DNA from: Candidatus Peregrinibacteria bacterium
GTDB lineage: Bacteria; Patescibacteriota; Gracilibacteria; UM-FILTER-43-11
DNA: 64,000 nt
Direction of reading: 5' to 3'
Assembly: GCA_016934215.1 (NCBI GenBank)
Contig: JAFGTE010000013.1
Coordinates: 88,555 to 152,554 of the forward strand
Shown: positions 43,637 through 53,103 of the stretch, piece after piece
Layout: each line of letters opens with the position of its first letter
Numbering within the stretch: position 1 is the stretch's first letter
The notes under the pieces: generated by a model
Told to the model about the DNA's origin: nothing
Seen by the model: the letters and a program-made list of their open reading frames with translations, nothing else
Database searches by the model: none
Made by a program: the position numbers and the translations under genes

Positions 43637-44920
43637 ATGCTTCATCTTCAAATAAAAAATCTGATTCAGGTTGGCCGACGTCATGGTTTTACGGAAAGGG
43701 CTTTCGGCAATTCCTGTACGCGAAAACAGGCTCTGGTGGAGAAAATATTCAAACGGAAGACCCAGCCGGGCTATGCCTTTTTAACGCTGCCTGACGCCGA
43801 AGCCAATCTAAAGAAAATCAAACAATACGTCAAAGAGCAGGAAAAGAATAAATGGGCAAATATTGTGGTACTGGGTATTGGGGGCAGCGCGCTTGGTGCA
43901 ATCGCGGTGCGTGACGCTCTGAAGTCTGAGTTTGCAAAAGGACCTAAACTTTACATTCTGGATAACATTGATCCGGCTTACACGACTGAATTACTTTCGA
44001 ACATCCATCTGGCAAAAACGCTGTTCGTGGTGATTTCCAAATCCGGAACGACGACCGAACCGATGATTCAGTATGGTCTGGTGAAAGAAATGCTCCAAAA
44101 GAAGTTTCCCGCGAATTATCAGAAGCATCTGGTTTTTGTGACTGATCCGAAGGGAGGCCTGCTTCGTAAGATCGCCAAAGAAGAAAAAATTACTGCGTTC
44201 GACATTCCTCCGAAGATCGGCGGCCGGTTTTCGGTACTGACAAATGTGGGGCTGCTTCCCTGCGCCCTGGCCGGCATTGATATTGGCGGACTTTTAAAAG
44301 GAGCCCGGGAAATGCGCGAGGCTATTAAGCGTTCCAAGGGGATGCATAATCCCGCTCTGGCATTGGCTGTGGCTCAGTTTATGCTCGACAAAAAAAAGAA
44401 GAAAGCAGTGACGGTCCTCATGCCCTACTGTAATTACCTTTTTCGTGTCGGTGATTGGTATCGTCAGCTCCTGGCTGAAAGCATCGGTAAAAGCCGGCGT
44501 GCCGGCCCCACTCCTATCAACGCCCTGGGCACCACAGATCAGCATTCCCAATTGCAGCTTTGGAATGACGGTCCGAACAATAAATTCATCATTTTTATGC
44601 GGGTACTCAGGCATGCCACGAATCCTAAAGTCGGTAAGATTCTGCCCGAAGAAATTGGATTTCTGAACGGTAAGAAATTCGGCGAAGTGATGGATGCCGC
44701 TTACCTTGGAACCTCGCAGGCACTCACCAAACATCAACGGCCCAATGTGACCATTGAAGTGCCTCAAGTAGACGCCAGAAGTCTTGGCGCGCTTTTTATG
44801 CTTTTTGAATTCCAGGTGGCCTTACTGGGTCTGCTTTATAAAGTAAACGCCTTTAACCAACCGGGCGTGGAGCACTCCAAACAAATAACTAAAAAAATCT
44901 TAAAAGGTGATGAAAAATAA
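43637..44920 (+). CDS. pgi: glucose-6-phosphate isomerase
   Basis: Interconverts glucose-6-P and fructose-6-P, which feeds GlmS (gene at 53104). 427 residues, the short bacterial form. Two SIS-type halves: VVLGIGGSALGAIAVRDAL and LFVVISKSGTTTEPMIQYGLVKEML; the signature GGRFSVLTNVGLLPCALAGIDI and the catalytic Glu/His/Lys regions ESIGKSRRAGPTPINALGTTDQHSQLQLW and QPGVEHSKQITKK are all present. Its end overlaps the first pilin-like gene by 14 nt. Confidence 0.95.
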   Translation: MLHLQIKNLIQVGRRHGFTERAFGNSCTRKQALVEKIFKRKTQPGYAFLTLPDAEANLKKIKQYVKEQEKNKWANIVVLGIGGSALGAIAVRDALKSEFAKGPKLYILDNIDPAYTTELLSNIHLAKTLFVVISKSGTTTEPMIQYGLVKEMLQKKFPANYQKHLVFVTDPKGGLLRKIAKEEKITAFDIPPKIGGRFSVLTNVGLLPCALAGIDIGGLLKGAREMREAIKRSKGMHNPALALAVAQFMLDKKKKKAVTVLMPYCNYLFRVGDWYRQLLAESIGKSRRAGPTPINALGTTDQHSQLQLWNDGPNNKFIIFMRVLRHATNPKVGKILPEEIGFLNGKKFGEVMDAAYLGTSQALTKHQRPNVTIEVPQVDARSLGALFMLFEFQVALLGLLYKVNAFNQPGVEHSKQITKKILKGDEK

Positions 44921-45581
44921 GCAATTTCCCAAAGGGCTTTCGCTCATGGAGCTACTGATCGTGGTGTTTATTATTTTGCTTGTACTGAGTATTGGCGGTA
45001 ATACGTATCGGAATCAGCGAAAACATGTTATTTACAATGACTCCGTTGCCCACGTATCGGATTTGATTAAGACGGCGCGTAACTATGCCCTGACCAGTCG
45101 ATCGGTTTATGATACCTGTCAGCCGGAGGGGCAGGAAGTTTATGTGCCTGCCGAGGGTTATGGGGTTTATTTTATTCAGGTTGATTCATCCGGTCTGTCC
45201 CGCGCGGTGCTTTTCGCTAATACAAAAACAAGTCCCGGATCTGCCATCAATCAATATGATGAAACGGGTGACTCCTGCGCTTCCGATATCATTGAAGAAG
45301 ATTATTATCTTCCCGATGAAACAAGATTTACGGGCCTATCCATTGACCGGGCTCAGCCTCATACCAAGATCGGAGGAGCGCTCGCTGCCCAGAATCAGGT
45401 CGTAATTATTTTCAGGCCGCCCCTGGCTGATCCGGTGATTGTGGTCAATGATCATGCCAGTTTAAATTCACTCACTTATCTGAATGATCTTTATCTGCAG
45501 TTCTTACGTCCGGGTTCGTCAACTTATCATTATATTCATTTTAATCGAATCGCCGGTTTTCCTGAGATCCAAAAAAGATGA
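44907..45581 (+). CDS. prepilin-like protein, FimT/GspH type
   Basis: 224 residues. Type III signal KGLSLMELLIVVFIILLVLSIGG at about 9-31: cleavage after Gly, Glu at +5 of the mature protein, and a 20-residue hydrophobic helix. A polar C-terminal domain with TARNYALTSRSVYDTC and IIFRPPLADPVIVV follows, similar to minor pseudopilins of the GspH/FimT class. It is first of four pilin-like genes in a row and overlaps pgi. The prepilin peptidase and assembly ATPase are not in the window. Confidence 0.85.
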   Translation: MMKNKQFPKGLSLMELLIVVFIILLVLSIGGNTYRNQRKHVIYNDSVAHVSDLIKTARNYALTSRSVYDTCQPEGQEVYVPAEGYGVYFIQVDSSGLSRAVLFANTKTSPGSAINQYDETGDSCASDIIEEDYYLPDETRFTGLSIDRAQPHTKIGGALAAQNQVVIIFRPPLADPVIVVNDHASLNSLTYLNDLYLQFLRPGSSTYHYIHFNRIAGFPEIQKR

Positions 45582-46405
45582 TGAAAAAAAGGTTCAACAT
45601 CAGAGGGGAAACACTGGCTGAAACGATTATCGCGCTCTCTATTCTGGCTATTGGCATCACGGTTGCCAGTACCGTTATTTTGAATTCCGTTCGTAATTTG
45701 GCAGTAGCCAAGCAACGGGTTATCGCTATCAATATCGCCCGGGAAGGCATTGAAGCAATGCGCAGTATCCGGGATACAAACTGGCTTTTATATAGTGACC
45801 GTCGCAGACAATGCTGGAATCATGACCCGGGAGCCGGCGCCTGCAACCCGGCTGCTCCGACCCCGATAGAACCCGGTTTTTACGTGATTTACAAAGCGGC
45901 AGACCTTACCTGGCAACTGGAGTATGCTGATGAGAACCGATCTTCGGACGGAGATGACAGTGACGGTATTTTTGACAATGATGTCGCGATGGACCGAATC
46001 AGGCTTTCACTCGTTGATATCGATTTATCTCTTGATTCTGATGGAATAGACGCTGACGCTAATGGTGATTTTGGTAATGATGATACCGATATGTACAATC
46101 ATCTGGATGATGATATTACTTCACCCCTGCCCTATGGAACCCTTGTCAATAATACGATTTATTCGCGTTATCTTGTTGTTGAATACCTGGAAAATATACC
46201 TGATCCCAACACTTCTCCCAGCCAGGATGATCCGCCTGAAGAATCGATCAATACATTGGATGAATGGAATGGTTCCACTCCGTCTGAACTCAATCGGATG
46301 CGCATCACGTCAGTGGTTCAATGGCTACGGGGAGGTATATCTCATACGGTTGAGCTTAAAACCATCATTACCGACCATCTGGGCCGTGAAGATTTAACCA
46401 GCTGA
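45578..46405 (+). CDS. prepilin-like protein, PilV/GspI position, Asp-rich
   Basis: 275 residues. Prepilin signal NIRGETLAETIIALSILAIGITVAS with Glu at +5. The mature domain contains a strongly acidic region (RSSDGDDSDGIFDND..DLSLDSDGIDADANGDF) with DxDxDG-like patterns that could bind calcium. It overlaps the preceding gene by 4 nt (ATGA). Second in the order usual for minor pilin operons (H/I/J/K type), which supports a PilV/GspI-like role. Confidence 0.83.
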   Translation: MMKKRFNIRGETLAETIIALSILAIGITVASTVILNSVRNLAVAKQRVIAINIAREGIEAMRSIRDTNWLLYSDRRRQCWNHDPGAGACNPAAPTPIEPGFYVIYKAADLTWQLEYADENRSSDGDDSDGIFDNDVAMDRIRLSLVDIDLSLDSDGIDADANGDFGNDDTDMYNHLDDDITSPLPYGTLVNNTIYSRYLVVEYLENIPDPNTSPSQDDPPEESINTLDEWNGSTPSELNRMRITSVVQWLRGGISHTVELKTIITDHLGREDLTS

Positions 46406-46411
46406 TATTTT

Positions 46412-47443
46412 TTGAAAAAACATAAAATTCGACATCATTGGACTAATAAAAAAGGTTTCACACTGCTTGAGTTATCAGTTTCTTTGGTAATCCTTGCCAT
46501 GATGACACTTTTTGCGGGCCAACTTTACCTGAACTACACCAATTCCTCGCGCGATATCAAAGCGGCCAATCTGGTTTACGAAGAAGCCCGTTTTCTGATG
46601 GAACGAATTGTAAGAGAAGTCCGCAGTAATGCCATCGATTATGAAGAGTATTTCAATCAGAATGTGATGCTTCCTTATCATTTAGCGGATGGTGAAACGG
46701 ACAGTTATGGTGATAATTACTGTCGTTACAGCGCTTATTTTTACGATGACAATGGGGAAAGTATCGGTAACAGAAATCCAACCCAGAAAGCAGAATATGA
46801 AGATGTTGTTGGCCTTGATAATACGATGGCGGTTCGCCCTATAGAAAATGAACTTTATTTAATCAATATAAGCGGCAATGATCGCACAATTATAACGCGC
46901 ATCGATAAAGATACCGACGGATTCACTATCGGAAAAGTCGCGATACTGCAGCTGGAAGGTATGGATTTCGGCGATGACGGAATTGACGGCCGGGATTCCA
47001 CCAACGGCCTACCCCCCGGCCATGATTCTACTTGCGAACCTGACAACCGTGAAAAAGACGGTTTTATCGATACCTGGCACTGCCACCCTGATTTTCCATG
47101 CAAAAGAAATGAACCTATAGACAGTAGCACCATTAGCGGCTGCACCGGTTTCAAACATTTGATCGTCAATGATCCGACTAGTGATGATCATAGTTTTCTT
47201 GATATTTCGCCCAATGCGATCAATGTGGTGGATCTTAAATTTCTGATCACTCCCGAAGATGATCCCTGGAAGGCTTATAATATCAACGAAGTACAGATTC
47301 AGCCTCACGTGACAATCCAGCTGACGGCTCAGGCCAACCCGGTAATGATTGATACAAGCAACAAACAACGTATTCCTTTTATTACTTTAACTTCAACGAT
47401 TTCAACCAGAAATTATGATGAAGTAAATTCTGACTGCCGTTAA
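46412..47443 (+). CDS. prepilin-like protein, PilW/GspJ type
   Basis: 343 residues from a TTG start; no ATG lies before the signal. The type III signal is KKGFTLLELSVSLVILAMMTLFAGQ with the canonical GFTLLE and Glu at +5. The domain after the helix has EEARFLMERIVREVRSNAIDYEEYF, typical for GspJ/PilW, and an acidic loop DFGDDGIDGRDSTNG. It is followed by the fourth pilin-like gene with 1 nt spacing. Confidence 0.85.
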   Translation: MKKHKIRHHWTNKKGFTLLELSVSLVILAMMTLFAGQLYLNYTNSSRDIKAANLVYEEARFLMERIVREVRSNAIDYEEYFNQNVMLPYHLADGETDSYGDNYCRYSAYFYDDNGESIGNRNPTQKAEYEDVVGLDNTMAVRPIENELYLINISGNDRTIITRIDKDTDGFTIGKVAILQLEGMDFGDDGIDGRDSTNGLPPGHDSTCEPDNREKDGFIDTWHCHPDFPCKRNEPIDSSTISGCTGFKHLIVNDPTSDDHSFLDISPNAINVVDLKFLITPEDDPWKAYNINEVQIQPHVTIQLTAQANPVMIDTSNKQRIPFITLTSTISTRNYDEVNSDCR

Positions 47444-47444
47444 A

Positions 47445-48680
47445 ATGAAACATAAGCTCGACAATAAAGGTATTTCGCTGGCGATGATGGTTGGACTCCT
47501 GCTCCTGCTTGTTACTTTAACCGCGACAATCAATGAGCTGGTGATCAGGGCCCTCAGGGCGGCCCATCAAATCGAAGCAGCTGACAGGGCTTACCTGGCG
47601 GCGGAGGCCGGTATCGAAGATGCTTTGTATGAACTGTCTGCTTATACCGCCGGCTATGAAACTCCTCCGCTGGGTGATTCTGAAGTGCGACATGATGATT
47701 TTGATGACACGCTTAACTGGAATAATGAATGGCAGATTGCCAATACGGATATCAATGATTGTGGTGATATGGAAGAATGGGGCCAAACATATGAGCCGGA
47801 ATATTGCGGCCGGATTTATGAAGGCCAGAAACTGGTTATCAACCTTTTTTCCAATGATGCGGTGACCACCGGCGTGGGAACCAATGAAATCAATGATGAG
47901 GCTTCTGTTGTGCGGGTCCTTGATTTTACTGATTTTTTCATCCGGTTTCGCTTACCACGATCTGTAGTATCAGCTAATTCAGCTGCTTTTTCCGGTACTC
48001 CGCGCTTAAAAATTGATAATGACGGGGATTATGACGGTACGCCGGCTACCCTGAATGAAGATGGGGCCGACCCTATTGCCTATCCGCCCAATACCTGTAA
48101 TTATTCGGGAAACATTCCTGTTCCGGACAATGACTGTGACGGGAAGGAAGATGAGGACAGCCCGCAGGATCCGGTCTTTTTGTGGAAGCTGATTGATGAT
48201 GCCGGGCACTTTTTTGAACCCCTCCGTGGCTGTAAAGCTAATTGGGGCGCCGCGGTACCCAATCTGCACCCTTCCGGTTTTCCGTCCTCGGTTTTCTGCG
48301 AAGAAACTTTTTATATCATATCTAATGAGGTTTTTGCCGATCTGAATGAAGATACTGTTTATGGAATGAATGAAACCGGAGCAATACAAAGTCTCGCCGA
48401 ATTTCTGGATGACTATGCGAGTTCCGCCAATCAACTGCAATTAGAGATTCTTCCGGTGGCGCCCTTTCAATTTATTAATATGGGGGCTGATTTAGAAAAG
48501 GTATATTTCCCCTATATGGAATATGGTATCACTTACGATGCCAATCTCGATGATCTTTCTGCAACCTATTTTTCCCTTCGGTCGGATGGCTATTTCCAGG
48601 ACTTCAAGCAATCGATTACGACCAATGTGATACCGCGTGCCACGACGAGACTGCTTGATCTGACGATTATTCAGCAATAG
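47445..48680 (+). CDS. PilX/GspK-like minor pilin
   Basis: 411 residues. The N-terminus DNKGISLAMMVGLLLLLVTLTATINE is a prepilin-like signal without Glu at +5, as is common for GspK/PilX tip pilins. ADRAYLAAEAGIEDALYELS follows, a hallmark of PilX/GspK proteins. The mature part has LKIDNDGDYDGTP and PDNDCDGKEDEDSPQDP, DxDxDG loops that resemble calcium sites. Last gene of the pilin row; only 18 nt separate it from leuS on the other strand. Confidence 0.83.
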   Translation: MKHKLDNKGISLAMMVGLLLLLVTLTATINELVIRALRAAHQIEAADRAYLAAEAGIEDALYELSAYTAGYETPPLGDSEVRHDDFDDTLNWNNEWQIANTDINDCGDMEEWGQTYEPEYCGRIYEGQKLVINLFSNDAVTTGVGTNEINDEASVVRVLDFTDFFIRFRLPRSVVSANSAAFSGTPRLKIDNDGDYDGTPATLNEDGADPIAYPPNTCNYSGNIPVPDNDCDGKEDEDSPQDPVFLWKLIDDAGHFFEPLRGCKANWGAAVPNLHPSGFPSSVFCEETFYIISNEVFADLNEDTVYGMNETGAIQSLAEFLDDYASSANQLQLEILPVAPFQFINMGADLEKVYFPYMEYGITYDANLDDLSATYFSLRSDGYFQDFKQSITTNVIPRATTRLLDLTIIQQ

Positions 48681-48695
48681 TACGAACCACGAACC
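48681..48695. repeat. TACGAACCACGAACC intergenic repeat word
   Basis: 14 of 15 bases match 24891-24905 in the ruvB-dnaG palindrome. It fills the spacer between the pilin operon and leuS. Confidence 0.45.
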
Positions 48696-48698
48696 TAT

Positions 48699-51116
48699 TT
48701 ATCTGACCACAATATTTACCAGTTTTTCCGGCACGTAGATCTCTTTAATCACTTCTTTTCCGGCAAGATTCCGCTGGACATTTTCATCGGCATAAGCAGT
48801 TTTGATGGCTTCTTCTTTACTGATTCCCTTGGGAACTTCTTTTTTGCCGCGTACTTTTCCGTTCACAGAGAAAACGAGTTCAAAGGTATCGTCGATCGTC
48901 AGTTTTTCTTCATATTCCGGCCAGGCTTCATAAGCTAAGGTTTTTTTGTGGCCGAGCATTTCCCAAATTTCTTCGGCCAGGTGCGGCGCGTAAGGCGCAA
49001 GGATTCTGACGAAACCTTCCATCATCGGCTTACTGAAATGCTTGTGTTTCTGGATCTCATTTGCCAGGATCATCATCTGTGCGATCGCGGTATTGAAAGC
49101 AAAGTTTTCCGTGTCATGCGTGACTTTTTTGATTGTTTTGTGATAGAGCTTTACCAACTCTTCATTCGGCCACTGATCTACCATTTTTCCCTCTTCCACA
49201 ATGCGATAGACCTTCTGCGCGAAGCGGAAACAGCCTTCAATGCTCTTGGTGCTCCAGGGTTTGACGGCTTCAAAGGGGCCCATAAACATTTCATAGAGCC
49301 GCAGGGTGTCGGCCCCATATTTTTTGATGACGTCATCAGGATTGATAACGTTGCCACGGGACTTACTCATCTTTTCACCGTCTTCGCCAAGAATCAGCCC
49401 CTGATTCATCAGACGCTGGAAGGGTTCTTTACTTCCCAGAAACTCTAAATCGTAAAGTACTTTGTGCCAGAAACGGGCATAAAGGAGGTGAAGCACGGCA
49501 TGTTCGGCGCCGCCTACATAGAGATCGACATTCATCCAGTATTTTTCTTCCTTTTGGTCAATAAAACGGTCTTTTTTCTTCGGACTGATGTAACGCAGGT
49601 AATACCAGCAGCTGCCCGCCCATTGCGGCATGGTATTGGTTTCCCGGCGGCCGGGCCCTTTGCATTTGGGACATTGGGTATTCACCCAGTCTTCGATTCC
49701 CGCCAGCGGAGATTCCCCGGTGCCGGTGGGCTCGTATTTTCTGACATTGGGCAGCAGAAGCGGCAGTTCTTTCTCAGGTACCGGTACTGTTCCGCATTTT
49801 TCGCAGTGCACGATAGGAATCGGTTCGCCCCAGTAACGCTGGCGCGAAAAGACCCAGTCTTTCATCTTGTAATTGACGGCTCCTTCCCCCCTTCCCATTT
49901 TTTCGAGTTCCAGCGTAATTTCGTAACGGGCTTTTTCGGAGGTCATACCGTCGAATTTGCCTGAATTAACCAGTATTCCGTCTTCCGTAAAACATGTTTC
50001 GAGCTTTTCGACCTTTTTCCATTGCTTTTCATCTTCAGGGCGAATGGAGACTTTCAGTGGGATGCCATATTTTTTGGCAAATTCAAAATCACGTTCGTCG
50101 TGGGCATCGGCAAAAACGGCGCCGGTTCCGTAACTGGCCAGCACAAAATCTCCGATCCAGATCGGGATTTTGTCGCCGTTGATGGGGTTGATGGCATAAG
50201 CGCCCGTAAAGGCGCCGGTTTTGTCTTTCGCCAGATCCGTTCGTTCCAGATCGGATTTCATCAGAGCCTGCTCTTTGTATTTTTCGACCTCCTTTCTCTG
50301 CTTGTCAGTCGTGATTTTATAAACGAGCGGATGTTCGGGGGCCAGCACCATAAAAGCACAGGAAAAAAGGGTGTCGACGCGGGTCGTGTAAATCGGCAGT
50401 TTATCTTTAAATCCTTCCACCTCAAAAACCACATTCGTGCCGTAGCTCTTACCGATCCAGTTCCGCTGCATGATTTTAATCGGTTCGGGCCAGTCGACAT
50501 CTTCCAGGTCTTCCAGTAAGCGGTCAGCATATTCAGTTATTTTGAGTACCCACTGGCGCAGAAGTTTTTTAGTGGTCTCGGCACCGCATCGATCGCATTT
50601 GCCATCGACTACTTCTTCATTGGCCAGCCCTGTCATGCAGCTGGGACACCAGTTGATGGGCAGTTCGGATTCGTAGGCGAGTCCTTTTTTGTATATCTGC
50701 AGAAAGATCCATTGGGTCCATTTATAGTAATCGGCATCGGTGGTGTCCACTTCGCGGTCCCAATCGTAAGAAAAACCGAGGGACCGAATCTGCTTTTTGA
50801 AAATCTGAATGTTTTCATCAGTCACTTCGCGGGGATGGCGGCCGGTTTTGATAGCATAATTTTCCGCGGGCAGGCCAAAGGCGTCCCAGCCCATCGGATG
50901 CAGAACGTTAAACCCTTTCATCCGTTTGTAACGGCTGATGATGTCGGTCGCGGTATAACCTTCCGGATGTCCTACATGAAGCCCCGCTCCACTGGGATAC
51001 GGGAACATATCGAGGACATAAAACTTTTTTTTCTTCGAATCGACCCCACATTTAAAAGTCTTGTTCTTATTCCAATACTTTTGCCATTTGGGCTCAATTT
51101 TACTTGGATCGTACAT
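48699..51116 (-). CDS. leuS: leucyl-tRNA synthetase
   Basis: 805 residues, bacterial type. The start [20 protein letters not shown], the HIGH motif [22 protein letters not shown] and the KMSKS motif [18 protein letters not shown] are clear. The CP1 editing domain is present but altered: [10 protein letters not shown] where TTRPDTLFG is usual, and [14 protein letters not shown] where GTGAxMAVPAHDxRD is usual, one residue shorter; the key aspartate of HDERD remains. The C-terminal end [26 protein letters not shown] is normal. Zinc-knuckle cysteines occur in CPSC..CDRCG. Confidence 0.97.
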   Translation of the reverse strand: MYDPSKIEPKWQKYWNKNKTFKCGVDSKKKKFYVLDMFPYPSGAGLHVGHPEGYTATDIISRYKRMKGFNVLHPMGWDAFGLPAENYAIKTGRHPREVTDENIQIFKKQIRSLGFSYDWDREVDTTDADYYKWTQWIFLQIYKKGLAYESELPINWCPSCMTGLANEEVVDGKCDRCGAETTKKLLRQWVLKITEYADRLLEDLEDVDWPEPIKIMQRNWIGKSYGTNVVFEVEGFKDKLPIYTTRVDTLFSCAFMVLAPEHPLVYKITTDKQRKEVEKYKEQALMKSDLERTDLAKDKTGAFTGAYAINPINGDKIPIWIGDFVLASYGTGAVFADAHDERDFEFAKKYGIPLKVSIRPEDEKQWKKVEKLETCFTEDGILVNSGKFDGMTSEKARYEITLELEKMGRGEGAVNYKMKDWVFSRQRYWGEPIPIVHCEKCGTVPVPEKELPLLLPNVRKYEPTGTGESPLAGIEDWVNTQCPKCKGPGRRETNTMPQWAGSCWYYLRYISPKKKDRFIDQKEEKYWMNVDLYVGGAEHAVLHLLYARFWHKVLYDLEFLGSKEPFQRLMNQGLILGEDGEKMSKSRGNVINPDDVIKKYGADTLRLYEMFMGPFEAVKPWSTKSIEGCFRFAQKVYRIVEEGKMVDQWPNEELVKLYHKTIKKVTHDTENFAFNTAIAQMMILANEIQKHKHFSKPMMEGFVRILAPYAPHLAEEIWEMLGHKKTLAYEAWPEYEEKLTIDDTFELVFSVNGKVRGKKEVPKGISKEEAIKTAYADENVQRNLAGKEVIKEIYVPEKLVNIVVR

Positions 51117-51141
51117 GCCTGATATTTTACCGATTTCGCTG

Positions 51142-51170
51142 AAAAATGGGAAATCAGTTTTTAATTTCCC
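51142..51170 (-). terminator. rho-independent terminator of the 51189 gene
   Basis: On the minus strand, GGGAAAT (51170-51164) pairs with ATTTCCC (51154-51148) around a 9-nt loop and is followed by ATTTTT. Confidence 0.65.
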
Positions 51171-51188
51171 TGTTTACTGATCGTCCTT

Positions 51189-51923
51189 CTATTTCTTTTC
51201 CTTCTCTTCTTTTTTGTCGTATTTGGCTTCGACCATATCAATCAGTTCCATGTTCTTGATGGCCACCAAAAGTTCTTTAACAACATCCTTACCGCCCAGT
51301 CCAAAAGCCAGTCCGCCGGCCAGCGCCAGCATAGAAACAAAGCCGATAAAAAGAATATGAATCAGGATTTCGGCAATCTGAAGCTGAGACAGGGAGGCCA
51401 GAATGGCAAAAGCGATCACGGTTGATTTAGCGGCAATACCCAGCGCGCGGGCCGTATTGGAACGGGTGATTGAAAGCGACGTTTCTACCACCACTGCTAT
51501 TGTATTTCCGATCCGTATACCGACCAGCATAATAAAGAGGGCGATGATCAGATCCGGAATATAACCGCGTACGGTTGCCAGAAATTCGGCCACTTCGGTC
51601 AGCTGAGCTACCTTGGTCGCTTCAATAAAAAAGACGAAGATCAGATAGGCCTTGAGCGTTTTCGCGATGACCCGGGAAGGGCTTTGTTTAACCCCTGTAC
51701 GCTCCAGAAAATGTTTGAGTCCTGTCTTTTCAGACATGATTTCGAGACGAAGTTTTTCTGACATACGCAGGATCAGGCGGGCGGCCAGTTCAGCAAGTAA
51801 AAGCCCTAAAACAAATATGCCGAGTGCCCCGATAATAAAAGGAGCCAGTTCGATAAATCCCTGATATTTTGCCTCGAATACTGTCGTGATCTGACCGGTG
51901 ATGGAATTGATTAATTCTTCCAC
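51189..51923 (-). CDS. MscS-like conserved TM-helix protein
   Basis: 244 residues with about four or five hydrophobic helices. ELAPFIIGALGIFVLGLLLAELAARL and GYIPDLIIALFIMLVGIRIGNTI are two copies of the conserved TM-helix repeat (PF05552 type), and ALAGGLAFGLGGKDVVKELL is the pore-helix-like end seen in small mechanosensitive-channel relatives. No C-terminal MscS beta domain follows, only a Lys/Glu tail. It could be an osmotic-shock channel; conductance is not established for this group. Confidence 0.85.
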   Translation of the reverse strand: MEELINSITGQITTVFEAKYQGFIELAPFIIGALGIFVLGLLLAELAARLILRMSEKLRLEIMSEKTGLKHFLERTGVKQSPSRVIAKTLKAYLIFVFFIEATKVAQLTEVAEFLATVRGYIPDLIIALFIMLVGIRIGNTIAVVVETSLSITRSNTARALGIAAKSTVIAFAILASLSQLQIAEILIHILFIGFVSMLALAGGLAFGLGGKDVVKELLVAIKNMELIDMVEAKYDKKEEKEKK

Positions 51924-52023
51924 GAAATTCGGGTTCTATAAATCTTATAATTATAGCAAAAAATAGCCAAAAACGCAAGGTTGCCTTGAGGCTTTTTTCG
52001 TTATACACTACTTGAGCTTATGC

Positions 52024-52101
52024 GGCGGGTGTAGCTCAGTTGGTTAGAGCGTCGGATTGTGGCTCCGAAGGTCGTGGGTTCGACCCCCATCACTCGCCCC
52101 A
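52024..52101 (+). tRNA. tRNA-His (GTG)
   Basis: The acceptor stem GCGGGTG pairs with CACTCGC, with an extra G-1 (52024) opposite C73, the identity element of histidine tRNA. The anticodon loop TTGTGGC gives GTG. The T-loop GTTCGAC is intact and CCA is encoded (52099-52101). Confidence 0.95.
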
Positions 52102-52160
52102 TATACCTCTTGATAGGTTAGTCCGAACGGACAAAGCCACGAGAAATTGTTACATACCAT

Positions 52161-53099
52161 ATGAAACTACTCGTTACGGGTGGAGCCGGTTTCATTGGCT
52201 CTCACTTCATTCGTCACATTCTGGCTAAATATCCTGATTATCAGGTGATCAACCTGGACAAATTAACGTATGCGGGGAATCTGGAAAATTGTAAAGATTA
52301 TGCGAAAAATCCGAATTACCGCTTTAAAAAGGGCGATATTGTGGATAAAAAGTTGGTTGATCAGTTGGCGGCAGAAGTCGATGTGATCGTGAATATTGCG
52401 GCTGAAACACATGTGGATAACAGCATTGAAGGGCCGACCGTTTTTCTGGAAACCAATGTGATGGGCACGCAAAATCTACTGGAAACAGCAAGGAATCACG
52501 GACATGGGCGTTTTATCCAGGTATCAACCGATGAAGTATATGGAGACCGACTGGAAGGGTCTTTTAAAGAAAATGATATGCTGAAGCCCAGTTCACCGTA
52601 TTCCGCCAGCAAAGCGGCGGGTGATCTTTTATGTCTGGCTTACAAACGGACTTACGGTACGCCCGTTATCATCAGCCGCTGCAGTAATAATTACGGCAGT
52701 CATCAGTATCCTGAAAAACTGATTCCTTTCTTTATAAAAAAACTGCTGGCGGGTGAAAAAGTTCCGCTTTACGGCAATGGCACAAATGTGCGGGATTGGC
52801 TTCATGTTTCTGATCACTGTAAAGCGATTGATTTGATTTTACATAAGGGAAAAGTCGGTGAGATCTACAATGTCAGCGCCAACGAAGAACACAGCAATTT
52901 AGAGGTAACGCGCATCCTGCTTAAAATCTTTGGACTTCCTGAAGACAAAATCGAATACACCGAAGATCGTCCCGGTCACGACCTGCGCTACAGCGTGGAC
53001 GCCTCGAAGATTAAATCAGAACTTGGCTGGACTCCTGAAGTAAAATTTGAGGAGGGATTCAGAGCAATGGTAGAGTGGTATAAAACTAATTCAAAATAG
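52161..53099 (+). CDS. rmlB: dTDP-glucose 4,6-dehydratase
   Basis: Short-chain dehydrogenase that makes dTDP-4-keto-6-deoxyglucose for deoxysugars such as rhamnose. The NAD site TGGAGFIGSHFIRHILAKYP is at 6-25, the family-specific STDEVYGDRLEGSF and YSASKAAGDLL (catalytic Tyr/Lys) follow, and SRCSNNYGSHQYPEKLIPFF and RPGHDLRYSVDASKI confirm the subfamily. 312 residues is slightly short. rmlA, rmlC and rmlD are not in the window. It is 4 nt from glmS, so cell-surface sugar genes are linked. Confidence 0.95.
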   Translation: MKLLVTGGAGFIGSHFIRHILAKYPDYQVINLDKLTYAGNLENCKDYAKNPNYRFKKGDIVDKKLVDQLAAEVDVIVNIAAETHVDNSIEGPTVFLETNVMGTQNLLETARNHGHGRFIQVSTDEVYGDRLEGSFKENDMLKPSSPYSASKAAGDLLCLAYKRTYGTPVIISRCSNNYGSHQYPEKLIPFFIKKLLAGEKVPLYGNGTNVRDWLHVSDHCKAIDLILHKGKVGEIYNVSANEEHSNLEVTRILLKIFGLPEDKIEYTEDRPGHDLRYSVDASKIKSELGWTPEVKFEEGFRAMVEWYKTNSK

Positions 53100-53103
53100 A
53101 CCC

